64,000 bases of DNA from Algoriphagus mannitolivorans DSM 15301. Its GTDB lineage: Bacteria > Bacteroidota > Bacteroidia > Cytophagales > Cyclobacteriaceae. The stretch is taken from contig NZ_AUBV01000007.1 in the NCBI RefSeq assembly GCF_000429425.1, positions 124,001 to 188,000 of the forward strand, given 5' to 3'. Shown one piece after another: positions 7,384 to 16,211 of this stretch (its first letter is position 1; each line of letters starts with the position of its first letter). A program made the position numbers and the translations under genes. The notes under the pieces are model-generated. The model was not told the DNA's origin. It made no database searches and saw only the letters and a program-made list of their open reading frames with translations.

Positions 7384-9201
7384 ATGGTTCGTAAATTTTT
7401 ATTCTTAGGCTTGATTCTAATCAGTCAGGTGACTTTTAGTCAAACAGCAAAGCTAAAAACGCCTTGGGCCGATTCCATAAATTTCTTAAAACCGCATCAG
7501 GAATATCCCCGACCACAATTGGTCCGAAATTCCTGGCAAAACCTCAACGGACCATGGGACTATGCCATTTTGCCGAAAGGCAGTCTTCCCGAAACCGGCT
7601 ATGCAGGTAAGATTATTGTTCCATTTCCAGTAGAATCCTTTCTATCAGGAGCTCAGAAAGAAGTGGGGCCTGAAAATGAACTTTGGTATGAAAAGTCCTT
7701 TGACCTGTCATTGGATAGAAAAGGGAAACGTATTTTACTTCATTTTGGAGCCTCGGATTGGGAAACAGAGGTTTGGGTAAATGGAACTTCGGTAGGAGTT
7801 CATCAAGGAGGATTCGACTCTTTTTCCTTCGATATCACAGATAATCTTGCTCCGGGCAAATCGCAAAAAATCCGTGTCAGGGTATGGGATCCAAGTGATT
7901 CTGGCCCTCAGCCTCGAGGCAAGCAAGTAAAATCCCCCAAAGGAATATGGTATACTCCAGTGACAGGAATTTGGCAAACGGTCTGGCTGGAGGATGTTCC
8001 CCAGGACTACCTTTCAGGAATTTATTCCAATACCGATTGGGAAAATGGAGTTCAGGTATTTTACCCTCAGGTCAACTCCGAAAGAAATGAATTGGAAGTA
8101 GAGGTAAGTCTATTCGAGAATGGGGTAGCAGCAGGCTCTTTTAGAGGAAAAGCAAACAATGCAATTCCAGTAAAAATCAACTCCCCCAAGCCATGGTCTC
8201 CGGATTCACCATTTCTGTATCAGGTAAAAGTGAAACTTTGGGACGGCAAGAAATTACTTGAGGAAGTAAATTCTTACACGGCTTATCGTGACATTAGAAT
8301 GGCCAAAACATCAGATGGATTTCAAAGGATTTTCCTAAATGGTAAGCCCCTTTTTCAATACGGACCTTTAGATCAGGGTTGGTGGCCAGATGGTTTATAC
8401 ACCGCTCCGAGTGACGATGCTTTACTTTTTGATATCGCCAAAACCAAGGAGATGGGCTTTAACATGATACGAAAACATGTAAAAGTCGAACCTGCAAGGT
8501 GGTATTATCACGCGGATCGATTGGGAATGCTAGTTTGGCAGGATATGCCGAGCGGAGATATGGGCAACCGCTGGGAAGTGAGACCGGGAGTAATCAGAGA
8601 AGACGTAGAAAAGGTTAGATCAGCTCAGTCTGAGACAATTTTCAAAACCGAGTGGAAAGAAATCATTCATGAATTCAGATTCTTTCCTTCAATTGTGGTT
8701 TGGGTTCCCTTCAACGAAGCTTGGGGCCAATTCAAAACCAAGGAAATTGTAGAAATGACCCGTGATTTAGATCCCAGCAGATTGATTAATTCGGCTTCAG
8801 GGGGGAATTTTGAAATGGAAGGTTCCAATGTAGTCGGTGATATCTTAGACTTACACAATTATCCAGATCCTGTTTTACCGGATCCGAAAATTTTCGGAGA
8901 AAAGTCCATAATGGTATTGGGTGAGTTTGGAGGGCTTGGCTGGCCTGTCGAAGGACATACCTGGCAACAAAAAGATAACTGGGGCTATCAAAGCTTTTCC
9001 TCAGCAGATGAGCTAAAAGCCCGTTATTTTGCTTTGATTGAGGATTTAGCAAAATATATCCCGCTAGGATTGGCAGCTGCTGTATATACTCAAACTACAG
9101 ATGTGGAAATTGAAACCAATGGCCTGATGACCTATGATCGGCAAATAATCAAAATTCCAATTGCGGATCTGAAAAAGATGCATGAGAAACTTTATAAATA
9201 G
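7384..9201 (+). CDS. Glycoside hydrolase family 2 protein (beta-galactosidase/glucuronidase-like)
   Basis: The 605-aa exported enzyme has a signal peptide ending in TFSQ near residue 20. Domains in order are a jelly-roll sugar-binding domain (~40-190, with FGASDWETEVWVNG), an immunoglobulin-like domain (~195-290) and a TIM barrel (~300-605). The general acid/base is E445 in PFNEAWG and the nucleophile is E514 in LGEFGG, both expected for retaining GH2 enzymes. There is no large C-terminal LacZ domain 5. It should act in the periplasm on beta-linked glycosides; substrate is not determinable. The ATG at 7384 is preferred over an upstream TTG because it places the signal peptide at the N-terminus. 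Confidence 0.9.
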   Translation: MVRKFLFLGLILISQVTFSQTAKLKTPWADSINFLKPHQEYPRPQLVRNSWQNLNGPWDYAILPKGSLPETGYAGKIIVPFPVESFLSGAQKEVGPENELWYEKSFDLSLDRKGKRILLHFGASDWETEVWVNGTSVGVHQGGFDSFSFDITDNLAPGKSQKIRVRVWDPSDSGPQPRGKQVKSPKGIWYTPVTGIWQTVWLEDVPQDYLSGIYSNTDWENGVQVFYPQVNSERNELEVEVSLFENGVAAGSFRGKANNAIPVKINSPKPWSPDSPFLYQVKVKLWDGKKLLEEVNSYTAYRDIRMAKTSDGFQRIFLNGKPLFQYGPLDQGWWPDGLYTAPSDDALLFDIAKTKEMGFNMIRKHVKVEPARWYYHADRLGMLVWQDMPSGDMGNRWEVRPGVIREDVEKVRSAQSETIFKTEWKEIIHEFRFFPSIVVWVPFNEAWGQFKTKEIVEMTRDLDPSRLINSASGGNFEMEGSNVVGDILDLHNYPDPVLPDPKIFGEKSIMVLGEFGGLGWPVEGHTWQQKDNWGYQSFSSADELKARYFALIEDLAKYIPLGLAAAVYTQTTDVEIETNGLMTYDRQIIKIPIADLKKMHEKLYK

Positions 9202-9290
9202 TTTGAGCCAAGGAATCAAATGTAAAATTCTGGACTGGGAAACTATCAATAAGCTTCTTTTCTAGTGGATTCTTGTTTTATACTTAAACG

Positions 9291-9317
9291 ACAAAGCCGG
9301 ATTGTATCCGGCTTTGT
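9291..9317. terminator. Hairpin between convergent GH2 and hpd genes
   Basis: A perfect 11-bp stem, ACAAAGCCGGA (9291-9301) with TCCGGCTTTGT (9307-9317), closes a TTGTA loop. The flanks are T-rich on both strands but without a long T-run, so it probably works as a bidirectional terminator or 3' end stabiliser. Confidence 0.7.
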
Positions 9318-9379
9318 TAGTTATTAAGGTTTTATCCATTACTCTTTAAAGTCTTGAGTCTAGTATCTTGCTTCTAAAA

Positions 9380-10474
9380 TTACAAATTCCCTCGAATCGC
9401 CTGTTCTCGCTCGATAGCCTCGAAAAGAGCTTTGAAGTTTCCTTTTCCGAAAGAGGTCGCTCCTTTTCTCTGAATAATTTCAAAGAATAAGGTCGGACGG
9501 TCTTGCACAGGCTTGGTGAAAATCTGAAGAAGATATCCTTCATCATCTCGGTCGACCAGAATGTTCAAATCTTTCAAAGGCTGAAGATCTTCATCAATTT
9601 CTCCTACACGATCCAGAAGATCATCGTAGTAGGTTTGAGGAACTTCCAAAAATTCAACCCCACGCTTTCTCAACTCACTTACAGTATGAATAATATTGTC
9701 TGTGGCTATGGCCATGTGCTGTACTCCCGGGCCCCCGTAGAAATCCAAGTATTCTTCGATTTGTGATTTTTTCTTTCCCTCAGCTGGTTCATTGATCGGG
9801 AACTTGATGTATCCATTTCCATTGGAAACCACCTTTGACATGAGGGCCGAATATTCTGTAGAAATATCCTGATCATCAAAAGTGATTAAAAGCTTGAAGC
9901 CCATCACATTTTCATAAAACTCAACCCAACGATTCATTTCACCCAATTCCACATTGCCTACGCAATGATCGATGTATTTCAGGCCGATTGGTTCAGCTTT
10001 GTAACTACTCTTTTTAGGCTTAAATCCGGGGAGAAATACGCCGGAATAATTTTTTCTCTCTACAAAAGTATGGATGGTATCGCCATAGGTATGGATTGAG
10101 GCCATTTTTACTTCTCCATGTTCATCTTGGAAAGTTTTGGGTTCTGAAGCCGATTTTGCTCCTCTGGATGTAGTTTCTTTCCAGGATTTTTCAGCATCAT
10201 CAACCCAAAGTGCCAATACTTTTACTCCATCTCCATGCTTTTGAATATGTTCCGCTATTGGGTGGTTGGCAGAAAGAGGGGAGGTAAGAATCAATCGAAT
10301 TTTATCCTGCTTCAATACGTAGGAAGCTCGGTCCTTCACTCCAGTTTCCGGACCAGAATAGGCAATCAATTCAAATCCGAAGGCATATTGATAATACAGA
10401 GCGCTCTGTTTGGCATTGCCAACGTATAGCTCGATGTGGTCGGTCCCATTGATGGGTAGAAAATCTTCGCTCAT
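9380..10474 (-). CDS. hpd: 4-hydroxyphenylpyruvate dioxygenase
   Basis: This Fe(II) enzyme converts 4-hydroxyphenylpyruvate to homogentisate in tyrosine degradation. The 364-aa protein has two vicinal-oxygen-chelate domains. The iron ligands sit in YIDHCVGNV (His), VQHMAIAT (His) and FFEIIQRKG (Glu), all in the C-terminal domain as expected. No other tyrosine-catabolic gene is adjacent; the next genes upstream are a BASS transporter and an acyltransferase. A promoter and a palindromic operator candidate lie directly upstream, so the gene is probably transcribed alone and regulated. Confidence 0.95.
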   Translation of the reverse strand: MSEDFLPINGTDHIELYVGNAKQSALYYQYAFGFELIAYSGPETGVKDRASYVLKQDKIRLILTSPLSANHPIAEHIQKHGDGVKVLALWVDDAEKSWKETTSRGAKSASEPKTFQDEHGEVKMASIHTYGDTIHTFVERKNYSGVFLPGFKPKKSSYKAEPIGLKYIDHCVGNVELGEMNRWVEFYENVMGFKLLITFDDQDISTEYSALMSKVVSNGNGYIKFPINEPAEGKKKSQIEEYLDFYGGPGVQHMAIATDNIIHTVSELRKRGVEFLEVPQTYYDDLLDRVGEIDEDLQPLKDLNILVDRDDEGYLLQIFTKPVQDRPTLFFEIIQRKGATSFGKGNFKALFEAIEREQAIRGNL

Positions 10475-10506
10475 GGCTTAGTTTGATTTGGGTTTATTTT
10501 CTCATC

Positions 10507-10514
10507 CAAAGTTA
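10507..10514 (-). promoter_or_regulatory. Candidate -7 promoter element of hpd (TAACTTTG)
   Basis: Read on the minus strand the octamer is TAACTTTG, a perfect TAnnTTTG match, 33 bp upstream of the hpd ATG. This gives a leader of about 25-30 nt. The -33 position coincides with the palindrome at 10524-10540. Confidence 0.5.
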
Positions 10515-10523
10515 TAAAACTCT

Positions 10524-10540
10524 ACCAAATAATATTTGGT
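10524..10540. promoter_or_regulatory. Palindromic operator candidate upstream of hpd
   Basis: ACCAAAT-AAT-ATTTGGT is a perfect 7+7 bp palindrome with a 3-bp centre. It lies 9 bp upstream of the candidate -7 element, where RNA polymerase would contact the -33 region. A dimeric regulator bound here would probably block hpd transcription. No T-run follows on the minus strand, so it is unlikely to be the terminator of the acyltransferase gene. Confidence 0.45.
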
Positions 10541-10551
10541 TATTTTTCGAC

Positions 10552-11553
10552 TTATTCCTGAGGGTTTTTATTCCAGAAAATTGTGATGATGGCCATGATC
10601 AACCAAGTCAATGCCCATGCGCCAAAACTTGTATTCAAGGTCAATAGAATAAGGCAGAGGTACCATACTGGCGCTCCCACAAATCCAATTAGAAACTTAA
10701 AAGTGGAGTCAAATACCTTATCCTCAATTTTGGGACTCATCCATAGCCAAATCCAGTATAAAGGAAAATGAAAGATCTTCATCACCTTGTTTTTCAACCC
10801 GCTTGGATCTTGGTAGGTGGATCGGACTTCCAGGTGATTTAGAAATGCCGCTACACTTTCCCTAGAGATAAGGTCTATTTGGTGGTCAAGAAGCTTGTTC
10901 AGGTTTTCCTCATACTTTTCATTTGGAATGGACACAATCAATTCTCCCAAGCTTTTTTCAACCAGTTTGGTCAATTTACCGGATTGGGCAGGGGGCATAT
11001 CGACAGGAATTGGTTTTCCATAGGTGATTTTCACCTGACTTCCTGACCTTTTATGGGCACTGAAATCCAGCCCAACAGGCAAAATCAAAGGGGTTAATTC
11101 AGGATGTTTTTCCTTTAATCCAAATGCCATCCGGGTAAATCCTTTACTTAAAGGTCTCAGATTGCGAACCAGACTGTGAGAACCTTCTGCAAAAATGACC
11201 ACAGTTCCATTTCTGGATAAAATCCGGTAAGTCTTTTCAAAGATTTCCTGATTTTGCTGAACCGTTGAAAAACCATCTCTCACTCGATACACCGGGAGCA
11301 TCCGGATAAAATTGAGAAGTTTGGCAATGAAAGGATTTTTGAATACCGATGCCCGGGTCAAAAACCAAGGATTGAGCCTAGAGGATGTTGCCAAAAGCAA
11401 AGGGTCTATCAATGCATTTTGGTGGTTTGCCACTAGGATGACGGGTTTCCCCTTAGGAATATTCTCCCTTCCTGAGATGATTATTTTTCTGAAATAACCA
11501 TGCAAAGCAATGTTGACCAAAAAACGGAGAATGCCATTAATAAAGTTTTTCAT
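10552..11553 (-). CDS. Lysophospholipid acyltransferase (PlsC-like)
   Basis: The 333-aa membrane-associated protein carries the acyltransferase motifs NHQNALID (NHxxxxD) and FAEGSHS (the EGxxS-type block), plus a third block around LILPVGLDF. It should acylate a lysophosphatidic acid or similar lipid on the inner membrane. The C-terminal ~100 residues add two hydrophobic helices (PLYWIWLWMSP and a long GAPVWYLCLILLTL segment), seen in Bacteroidota members but not in minimal PlsC. The ATG at 11553 overlaps the stop of the BASS transporter gene as ATGA; this start also gives the MKNFINGILRF N-terminus. Confidence 0.85.
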   Translation of the reverse strand: MKNFINGILRFLVNIALHGYFRKIIISGRENIPKGKPVILVANHQNALIDPLLLATSSRLNPWFLTRASVFKNPFIAKLLNFIRMLPVYRVRDGFSTVQQNQEIFEKTYRILSRNGTVVIFAEGSHSLVRNLRPLSKGFTRMAFGLKEKHPELTPLILPVGLDFSAHKRSGSQVKITYGKPIPVDMPPAQSGKLTKLVEKSLGELIVSIPNEKYEENLNKLLDHQIDLISRESVAAFLNHLEVRSTYQDPSGLKNKVMKIFHFPLYWIWLWMSPKIEDKVFDSTFKFLIGFVGAPVWYLCLILLTLNTSFGAWALTWLIMAIITIFWNKNPQE

Positions 11554-12449
11554 GTAAATTTTCTCCAGATAGAAGCTACTGTCAAACCTGAAATCAGGTG
11601 CCAGATTCCCCACCAGGCCGCGATGATGGCCATTCCACCTAAGCCTTCAAAATAAGTGAAAATCAAAACCAGGCCCAAGCCTGAATTTTGAATTCCTGTC
11701 TCTATTGTCAGAGTTTTTACATCTGCACGTGGAAGCCTTGCTGCCTTGGCAATGAAGAATCCAGAGCTGAGAGCAAGTAAATTATGACTTAAAACCCATA
11801 AGAAAATCAAGCCTATTATCTGTAAAAACAGCTCTAAATTTCCCAGAAATGCCAAAATTATAATTGCTGCAAAAATGAGAATACTCAGAGGTTGTAGGAT
11901 TTTCATCAATCGATCTGCCAGCTTAGCCTGAAATTGTCGGGTTAATAATCCAAGGATCAAAGGGATGCCAAGGATTATTCCGATTGTGAAAAAAACCTCG
12001 GAAATATCCAGACTAATTTCCTTCAATAATAGTGAACTCGGGGCATGAAGACCCGCCCAAAAAGCAAAGTTCAGTGGTGTTAGAATGATGGAAAAAGCCG
12101 TAGAAAAGGCAGTCAGGGATACCGAGAGTGCCGTATTTCCTTTTGCGAAAGCACTTAAGAAATTAGACACATTTCCACCTGGACAAGCGGCCACCATAAA
12201 CATTCCCAATGCGACACTTGGAGGAGGATCAATCCATTTGACTAAGACAAAGGTCAATAAAGGTAAGGCGGCAAACTGGGAAAATATTCCAAGGAAAAAG
12301 CCCTTGGGGTTTTGAGCGAGGTATTTAAAATCTTTCCAACTGAGCTCTAGTGCGACTCCATACATGATGAGTGCCAAGGCAAAATTCAATAAAAAAAGAT
12401 CGTCCGGAGAGAAATTTATTCTAATAGAATCGAGCTCGGTAGAATTCAT
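11550..12449 (-). CDS. Bile acid:sodium symporter (BASS) family transporter
   Basis: The 299-aa polytopic inner-membrane protein has about nine to ten hydrophobic helices and the BASS hallmark AACPGGNVSNFLSAFAKG (a broken helix with PGG/SN) as well as a second crossover ETGIQNSGLGLVL. It should import an organic anion with sodium. Bacterial substrates include pantoate, pyruvate and sulfate compounds, so the bile-acid name is only a family label. It is translationally coupled to the downstream acyltransferase. Confidence 0.88.
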   Translation of the reverse strand: MNSTELDSIRINFSPDDLFLLNFALALIMYGVALELSWKDFKYLAQNPKGFFLGIFSQFAALPLLTFVLVKWIDPPPSVALGMFMVAACPGGNVSNFLSAFAKGNTALSVSLTAFSTAFSIILTPLNFAFWAGLHAPSSLLLKEISLDISEVFFTIGIILGIPLILGLLTRQFQAKLADRLMKILQPLSILIFAAIIILAFLGNLELFLQIIGLIFLWVLSHNLLALSSGFFIAKAARLPRADVKTLTIETGIQNSGLGLVLIFTYFEGLGGMAIIAAWWGIWHLISGLTVASIWRKFT

Positions 12450-12511
12450 GCACTAATTTCTCAAAAGGAATCAGAATCCCGAGTTTCTTGAAAGAAAAAT
12501 CTGAATAACCT

Positions 12512-13180
12512 TTAGTGGGCGACGAAATTTTGAACTGCCATGAAATAGGGCATTCCGTAAAATGATTTTTCAAAATAGACTGAAGCCCCACATCCCAAAT
12601 GCGTGAATTGGGGATTTAGGATATTTTGTCGATGTCCAGGTGATTCCATCCAAAGCTTTACCACCGACTGTGCAAAACTTCGGTAGGTATGAGGCGGGAT
12701 CAGCTCCCGATTGGAAGTATTTAAGTATCTAAATTCTCCGGGCTTAGTGGGTTTGCTGACTTTTTTACCGGATTGATATTGAAGGCCAAAAGTGCTGCAA
12801 ATATTTTCCCCGATGTATTTTGGGTTTAGTCCAGAACGATTGAGTCGATCCCGGAGCGTTCTCCTGAACCGAATGGGGCTGGTATGCCCATAGAAGTTAT
12901 AATTGACCATGTCCTGAGAATGCCCAATCGCTGTTTGTTCTACTTCTTTGGAATATTGGAAAAGAGGAAGACCGGATTTTTGTCGCTCCAAATTGGTGTA
13001 ATGGAATATCGCTGCTTGCAGTAAAGGATAATTCAAGCGCTTGAAATCAATCGGGCTGTCTAATGACTGTTGGTCAAAAAAAATCTTGGGGCTAATCTTT
13101 TGGTAATCTTGGTCATTCCAAGATTGGGAAAAACAGGTAATCGGAAAAAGGAAAATCAGCAGATGGGTAAGCTTTTTCAT
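12512..13180 (-). CDS. Secreted CAP-domain (SCP/PR1-like) protein
   Basis: The 222-aa protein begins with a signal peptide (MKKLTHLLIFLFPITCFSQ). The CAP domain occupies most of the rest: the HYTNLERQKSGLPLF start, AIGHSQDM, the YGHTSP motif, GENI, and the C-terminal WMESPGHRQNIL and GCGASVYF blocks. Bacterial CAP proteins are extracellular or periplasmic; some bind lipids or cleave peptides, and many are uncharacterised. A longer-than-usual insert around residues 125-160 (Lys/Pro-rich) separates GENI from the PGHR block. Confidence 0.88.
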   Translation of the reverse strand: MKKLTHLLIFLFPITCFSQSWNDQDYQKISPKIFFDQQSLDSPIDFKRLNYPLLQAAIFHYTNLERQKSGLPLFQYSKEVEQTAIGHSQDMVNYNFYGHTSPIRFRRTLRDRLNRSGLNPKYIGENICSTFGLQYQSGKKVSKPTKPGEFRYLNTSNRELIPPHTYRSFAQSVVKLWMESPGHRQNILNPQFTHLGCGASVYFEKSFYGMPYFMAVQNFVAH

Positions 13181-13248
13181 GAATTGGATTTCTTCAATTC
13201 TAAGACGAATACAAGCAAAAATTATTTTTCTCCGAACCGATTTAAAAT

Positions 13249-13275
13249 AAAAAAAACAGGTCTAAGCCTGTTTTT
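13249..13275 (-). terminator. Terminator of the ACP-like gene
   Basis: AAAACAGG (13253-13260) pairs with CCTGTTTT (13267-13274) around a 6-nt loop, followed on the minus strand by eight T. The stop codon of the ACP-like gene overlaps the start of the hairpin. Confidence 0.8.
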
Positions 13276-13522
13276 AATTGTCTTGAGGAATCGTCAACAA
13301 AAGCTGAATGACTTCTTTTGGAGTGCAGGCTTTGCCAAGCATTTCTTCTTGCAAAAAGACCTGTAGGTTAAATTCAAGTTCAAAAATCAATCCGTTTACA
13401 AAAACCGGATCCATATTGAGTTGCTTGATGAAGTGATCGTTTTTTCTTGGCCCTGAAAGCCTGATGCCGTAGGAATGAAATACTTCCACGGCTTTTTTGA
13501 GTTGAGAGTACTGTTGGTTCAT
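13274..13522 (-). CDS. Acyl-carrier-protein-like protein lacking the carrier serine
   Basis: The 82-aa protein aligns by eye with acyl carrier proteins over its last two thirds: FIKQLNMD matches the FxxDLGxD loop, then a helix-II-like VFVNGLIFELE, the EFNLQV turn, LQEEMLGKACTPKEVIQLLL for helices III and IV. At the phosphopantetheine site the usual Asp-Ser-Leu is Asp38-Pro39-Val40, so it cannot be loaded. It may be a regulatory or structural ACP homologue. The first 28 residues form a helix. This is inference from motif spacing; no database comparison was possible. The gene stands alone between the CAP and antiporter genes. Confidence 0.6.
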   Translation of the reverse strand: MNQQYSQLKKAVEVFHSYGIRLSGPRKNDHFIKQLNMDPVFVNGLIFELEFNLQVFLQEEMLGKACTPKEVIQLLLTIPQDN

Positions 13523-13765
13523 GTTTTCTAGGTATTGAAGGAGACTCGTTTACTTTTTGAAGGAAAGGACAATTGAAAAACTACAACTGATTAGTAATGA
13601 GCTGTTAATTCAAAAATCATTTTCCTGATTCACGGATTCTGGGTTTCAAAGGTTTTTGTATTCCTATTATTCTCGGGGAATTAGGAATGCAATGCTAAGA
13701 ATTGCATTTGCATTAGTAGGTAACAAACATCACCAAAATAGGTTTAAATGCAGGTTTTTAAGGCA

Positions 13766-15628
13766 TTAGGATTTCATTTGCTCACTGTCCCAAGCATGGT
13801 CATTGAGCGAAAATTTTCTGGATAATTCCCCTGAAATCATGGATTCTTGTTGTTCAATTTGCTTTTTGATTTTGCTGATGTATTCGTTTTGGTTGTTTTT
13901 GTATTGCACCAAAACTTTGAGCGCATCCTCATCATATTTTTTGAATTGAGCAGCTAATCTATGCACGGTATAAGATCTGAAGCCCAGTTTCTTCAAAGCA
14001 TCTTCTCCCATCCTGATGGAGGTATCTAAATGCTCACGATAGATATTTTCAATTCCCATTTCTAGAAATTCATAAGCATCATATCGGTTTTTAGCCCGGA
14101 TCATCAACTGCAGGTTGGGAAAATTTTCCCGACACACTTCAATAAGTTTTCGGTTAGTCTCTTCAGAGTTGAGAGCAGAAATCAAGATTTTGGCATTTTC
14201 GGCCCCTGCTGCATGAAGCATATCCACTCGAGTAGCATCTCCATAAAAAACTTTAAAACCCATTTTACGAAGAAAATCTACCCGATCAGGGTCAAAATCA
14301 AGTACTGTGGATTCTACACCATTTGCTCTTAAAAATCTTCCCAAAGTAGATCCAAAGTGAGAAAATCCAACCAAAATCAAGTCGTGCTTCTCAGAGATGG
14401 AGTCTTGTTCTCTACCTGAATTCTTTTTTCCTGAATTGAGCTTAGTCAGGATGGTTTTATCCAAGATAAGACCAAGAATCGGAGTAAAAGTCATGCTGAG
14501 CGCAGTAATAGCCATCAAGGTATCTGAAACCTCGGCCGCAAGAAAACCCAATTGTAGCGCAAAAGCATAGATGACGAAAGAAAATTCACTGACTTGAGCC
14601 AGGCCAAATGAAAAGGCTAAATTTTCCGAAAGGCTTAGCTTTTTGATATAGCCGATTACAGAAAGAACTGCAGCTTTGATTGACATTACACCTAGTGTAA
14701 ACAGGATAATAAAAGCTGGATTTGATGTGATCAGATCAAAATTGATCGTGGCTCCAACAGCCATGAAGAAAATTCCCAAGAGAAGACCCTTAAAAGGCTC
14801 CAAATCAGACTCCAAGGCATGTTTATAGGGTGAGTTTGCCAAAATTACCCCGGCGAGAAAAGTCCCCAAAGCCGGGCTTAGACCGACCATTCCCATTAAA
14901 AAAGCGATTCCTACCACAATCAAAAGGGCTGAAGCTGTGAACAGTTCCCTCAGTTTGGTTTTGGATACCCAATTCAATAAGGGTCCAAACCCAAATCTCC
15001 CCAAAACCACAACCAGTCCAATCGCCCCGAAAATTAGTAGCGTTTGAATCCAGCCGGGTTGGTTTTCTAAAATACCTCCATGTGCTTCTGTGGCCCCATG
15101 CGTAATTTCCGATGCCAACAGAGGTAATGCAGCCAAAATTGGAATTACTGCAATGTCCTGCATCAACAAAACCCCAAAAGACATTTTGCCCGATGAGCTG
15201 TCCAGCTGATTTTTTTCTTTTAAAGATTGCAAAACAATAGCTGTGGACGATAATGCCATGGCCATTCCCATGGTTAGACCGATTTGCCAAGAATAATTCA
15301 GGCCTATCGCTAGTCCAAAGATCAAGGCTGTGGTGACCAGCACCTGAGTCAAGCCGACCTTGAGGATCAGGCTTTTCATTTTCCAGAGGTTTTTGGGCTC
15401 AAGCTCTAAACCAATCAAAAACAACATCATGACTACACCAAACTCTGTAGTATGCATGATATCCTGACCGGATTGTCCATCCTGAATAAAGCCAAAAACA
15501 TATGGGCCAATTAAAATGCCCGCAATCAAATAGCCTAGAACAGAACCCATTCCCAGTTTTTTGGCTATGGGGACGCAAACAATGGCTGCAACAATGTAAA
15601 TGATGGCATTCAGCAAAAATCCATTCAT
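13766..15628 (-). CDS. CPA2-family cation:proton antiporter, KefB/KefC-like
   Basis: The 620-aa protein has about 12-13 transmembrane helices (residues 1-390) with CPA2 features such as LGYLIAGILIGP and a GLSPALGTFLAGVILANS motif. An RCK/TrkA-N nucleotide-binding domain follows (~410-530: LVGFSHFGSTLGRFL, then YGDATRVDMLHAAG). A final ~80-aa region is helical and charged. It should exchange K+ or Na+ for protons at the inner membrane, gated by a nucleotide or glutathione-type ligand. Its ATG overlaps the stop of a KefG-like gene (ATGA), matching the known KefB-KefG partnership. Confidence 0.9.
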   Translation of the reverse strand: MNGFLLNAIIYIVAAIVCVPIAKKLGMGSVLGYLIAGILIGPYVFGFIQDGQSGQDIMHTTEFGVVMMLFLIGLELEPKNLWKMKSLILKVGLTQVLVTTALIFGLAIGLNYSWQIGLTMGMAMALSSTAIVLQSLKEKNQLDSSSGKMSFGVLLMQDIAVIPILAALPLLASEITHGATEAHGGILENQPGWIQTLLIFGAIGLVVVLGRFGFGPLLNWVSKTKLRELFTASALLIVVGIAFLMGMVGLSPALGTFLAGVILANSPYKHALESDLEPFKGLLLGIFFMAVGATINFDLITSNPAFIILFTLGVMSIKAAVLSVIGYIKKLSLSENLAFSFGLAQVSEFSFVIYAFALQLGFLAAEVSDTLMAITALSMTFTPILGLILDKTILTKLNSGKKNSGREQDSISEKHDLILVGFSHFGSTLGRFLRANGVESTVLDFDPDRVDFLRKMGFKVFYGDATRVDMLHAAGAENAKILISALNSEETNRKLIEVCRENFPNLQLMIRAKNRYDAYEFLEMGIENIYREHLDTSIRMGEDALKKLGFRSYTVHRLAAQFKKYDEDALKVLVQYKNNQNEYISKIKKQIEQQESMISGELSRKFSLNDHAWDSEQMKS

Positions 15629-16197
15629 GGCTGAGGTTTTTGAATAAATGAAAATGGGATTTCTAAAGAATCCCGCAAGGTCAAAACCAGTTCCCGATAT
15701 TCTTTGGCTTTCTGATCTAAGTCTTCTTTGCTAATCCTGTGAGTTCCCCCAACATGAAAATAGGGGAGGTAGCGCATATCACAGAGATAGGCCGTTTGCT
15801 CAAAAGGCCTGAGAAACTCACCAAGAGTGTATCGGTTTTTTCCCTCAGTAGAGTAGACCATTTCTGATCCCCCAGAGGTCACTGCATTAAGGATATATTT
15901 ATTCCGAAGGAAAACCCCTCCGGGTCCATAGGCCCATCCAAATTCCAACACCAAATCAATCCATTGTTTGAGAATCGGTGGACATGAATACCAATAAATA
16001 GGATGGTGCCAGATAATTACCTCATGCTCAAAAAGTAGTTCCTGCTCAGCTTGTATATTGATATGGAAATCGGGGTAAAGCTCATACAAGTCCCGAATAG
16101 TCACATTTTCCAAGCCCCGGATATTCTCCAGCAAGAACTGATTTACATCCGAAAGCTCGTATTTGGGATGGGCAAAAAGCACCAGAATTTTTCGCAT
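15625..16197 (-). CDS. KefG/KefF-like NAD(P)H oxidoreductase
   Basis: The 190-aa flavodoxin-fold protein is of the NQO1/KefF type: N-terminal LVLFAHPKYE, the HHPIYWYSCPPILKQWIDLVLEFGWAYG core, and the YNAVTSGG-like NAVTSGG loop. In enterobacteria KefF and KefG are ancillary quinone reductases that activate KefC and KefB efflux; a similar role is inferred from the overlap with the antiporter gene. The ATG at 16197 is used because the flavodoxin strand begins there. It starts 15 bp after the stop of the Fe-S protein gene. Confidence 0.88.
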   Translation of the reverse strand: MRKILVLFAHPKYELSDVNQFLLENIRGLENVTIRDLYELYPDFHINIQAEQELLFEHEVIIWHHPIYWYSCPPILKQWIDLVLEFGWAYGPGGVFLRNKYILNAVTSGGSEMVYSTEGKNRYTLGEFLRPFEQTAYLCDMRYLPYFHVGGTHRISKEDLDQKAKEYRELVLTLRDSLEIPFSFIQKPQP

Positions 16198-16211
16198 ATA
16201 TAATTCCGCTC

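Noticed and set aside
14823..15290. 155-aa frame on the minus strand within the antiporter gene
   Set aside because: Alternative frame of a clear CPA2 antiporter; the translation is rich in Trp, Gly and Cys, typical of a shadow frame.
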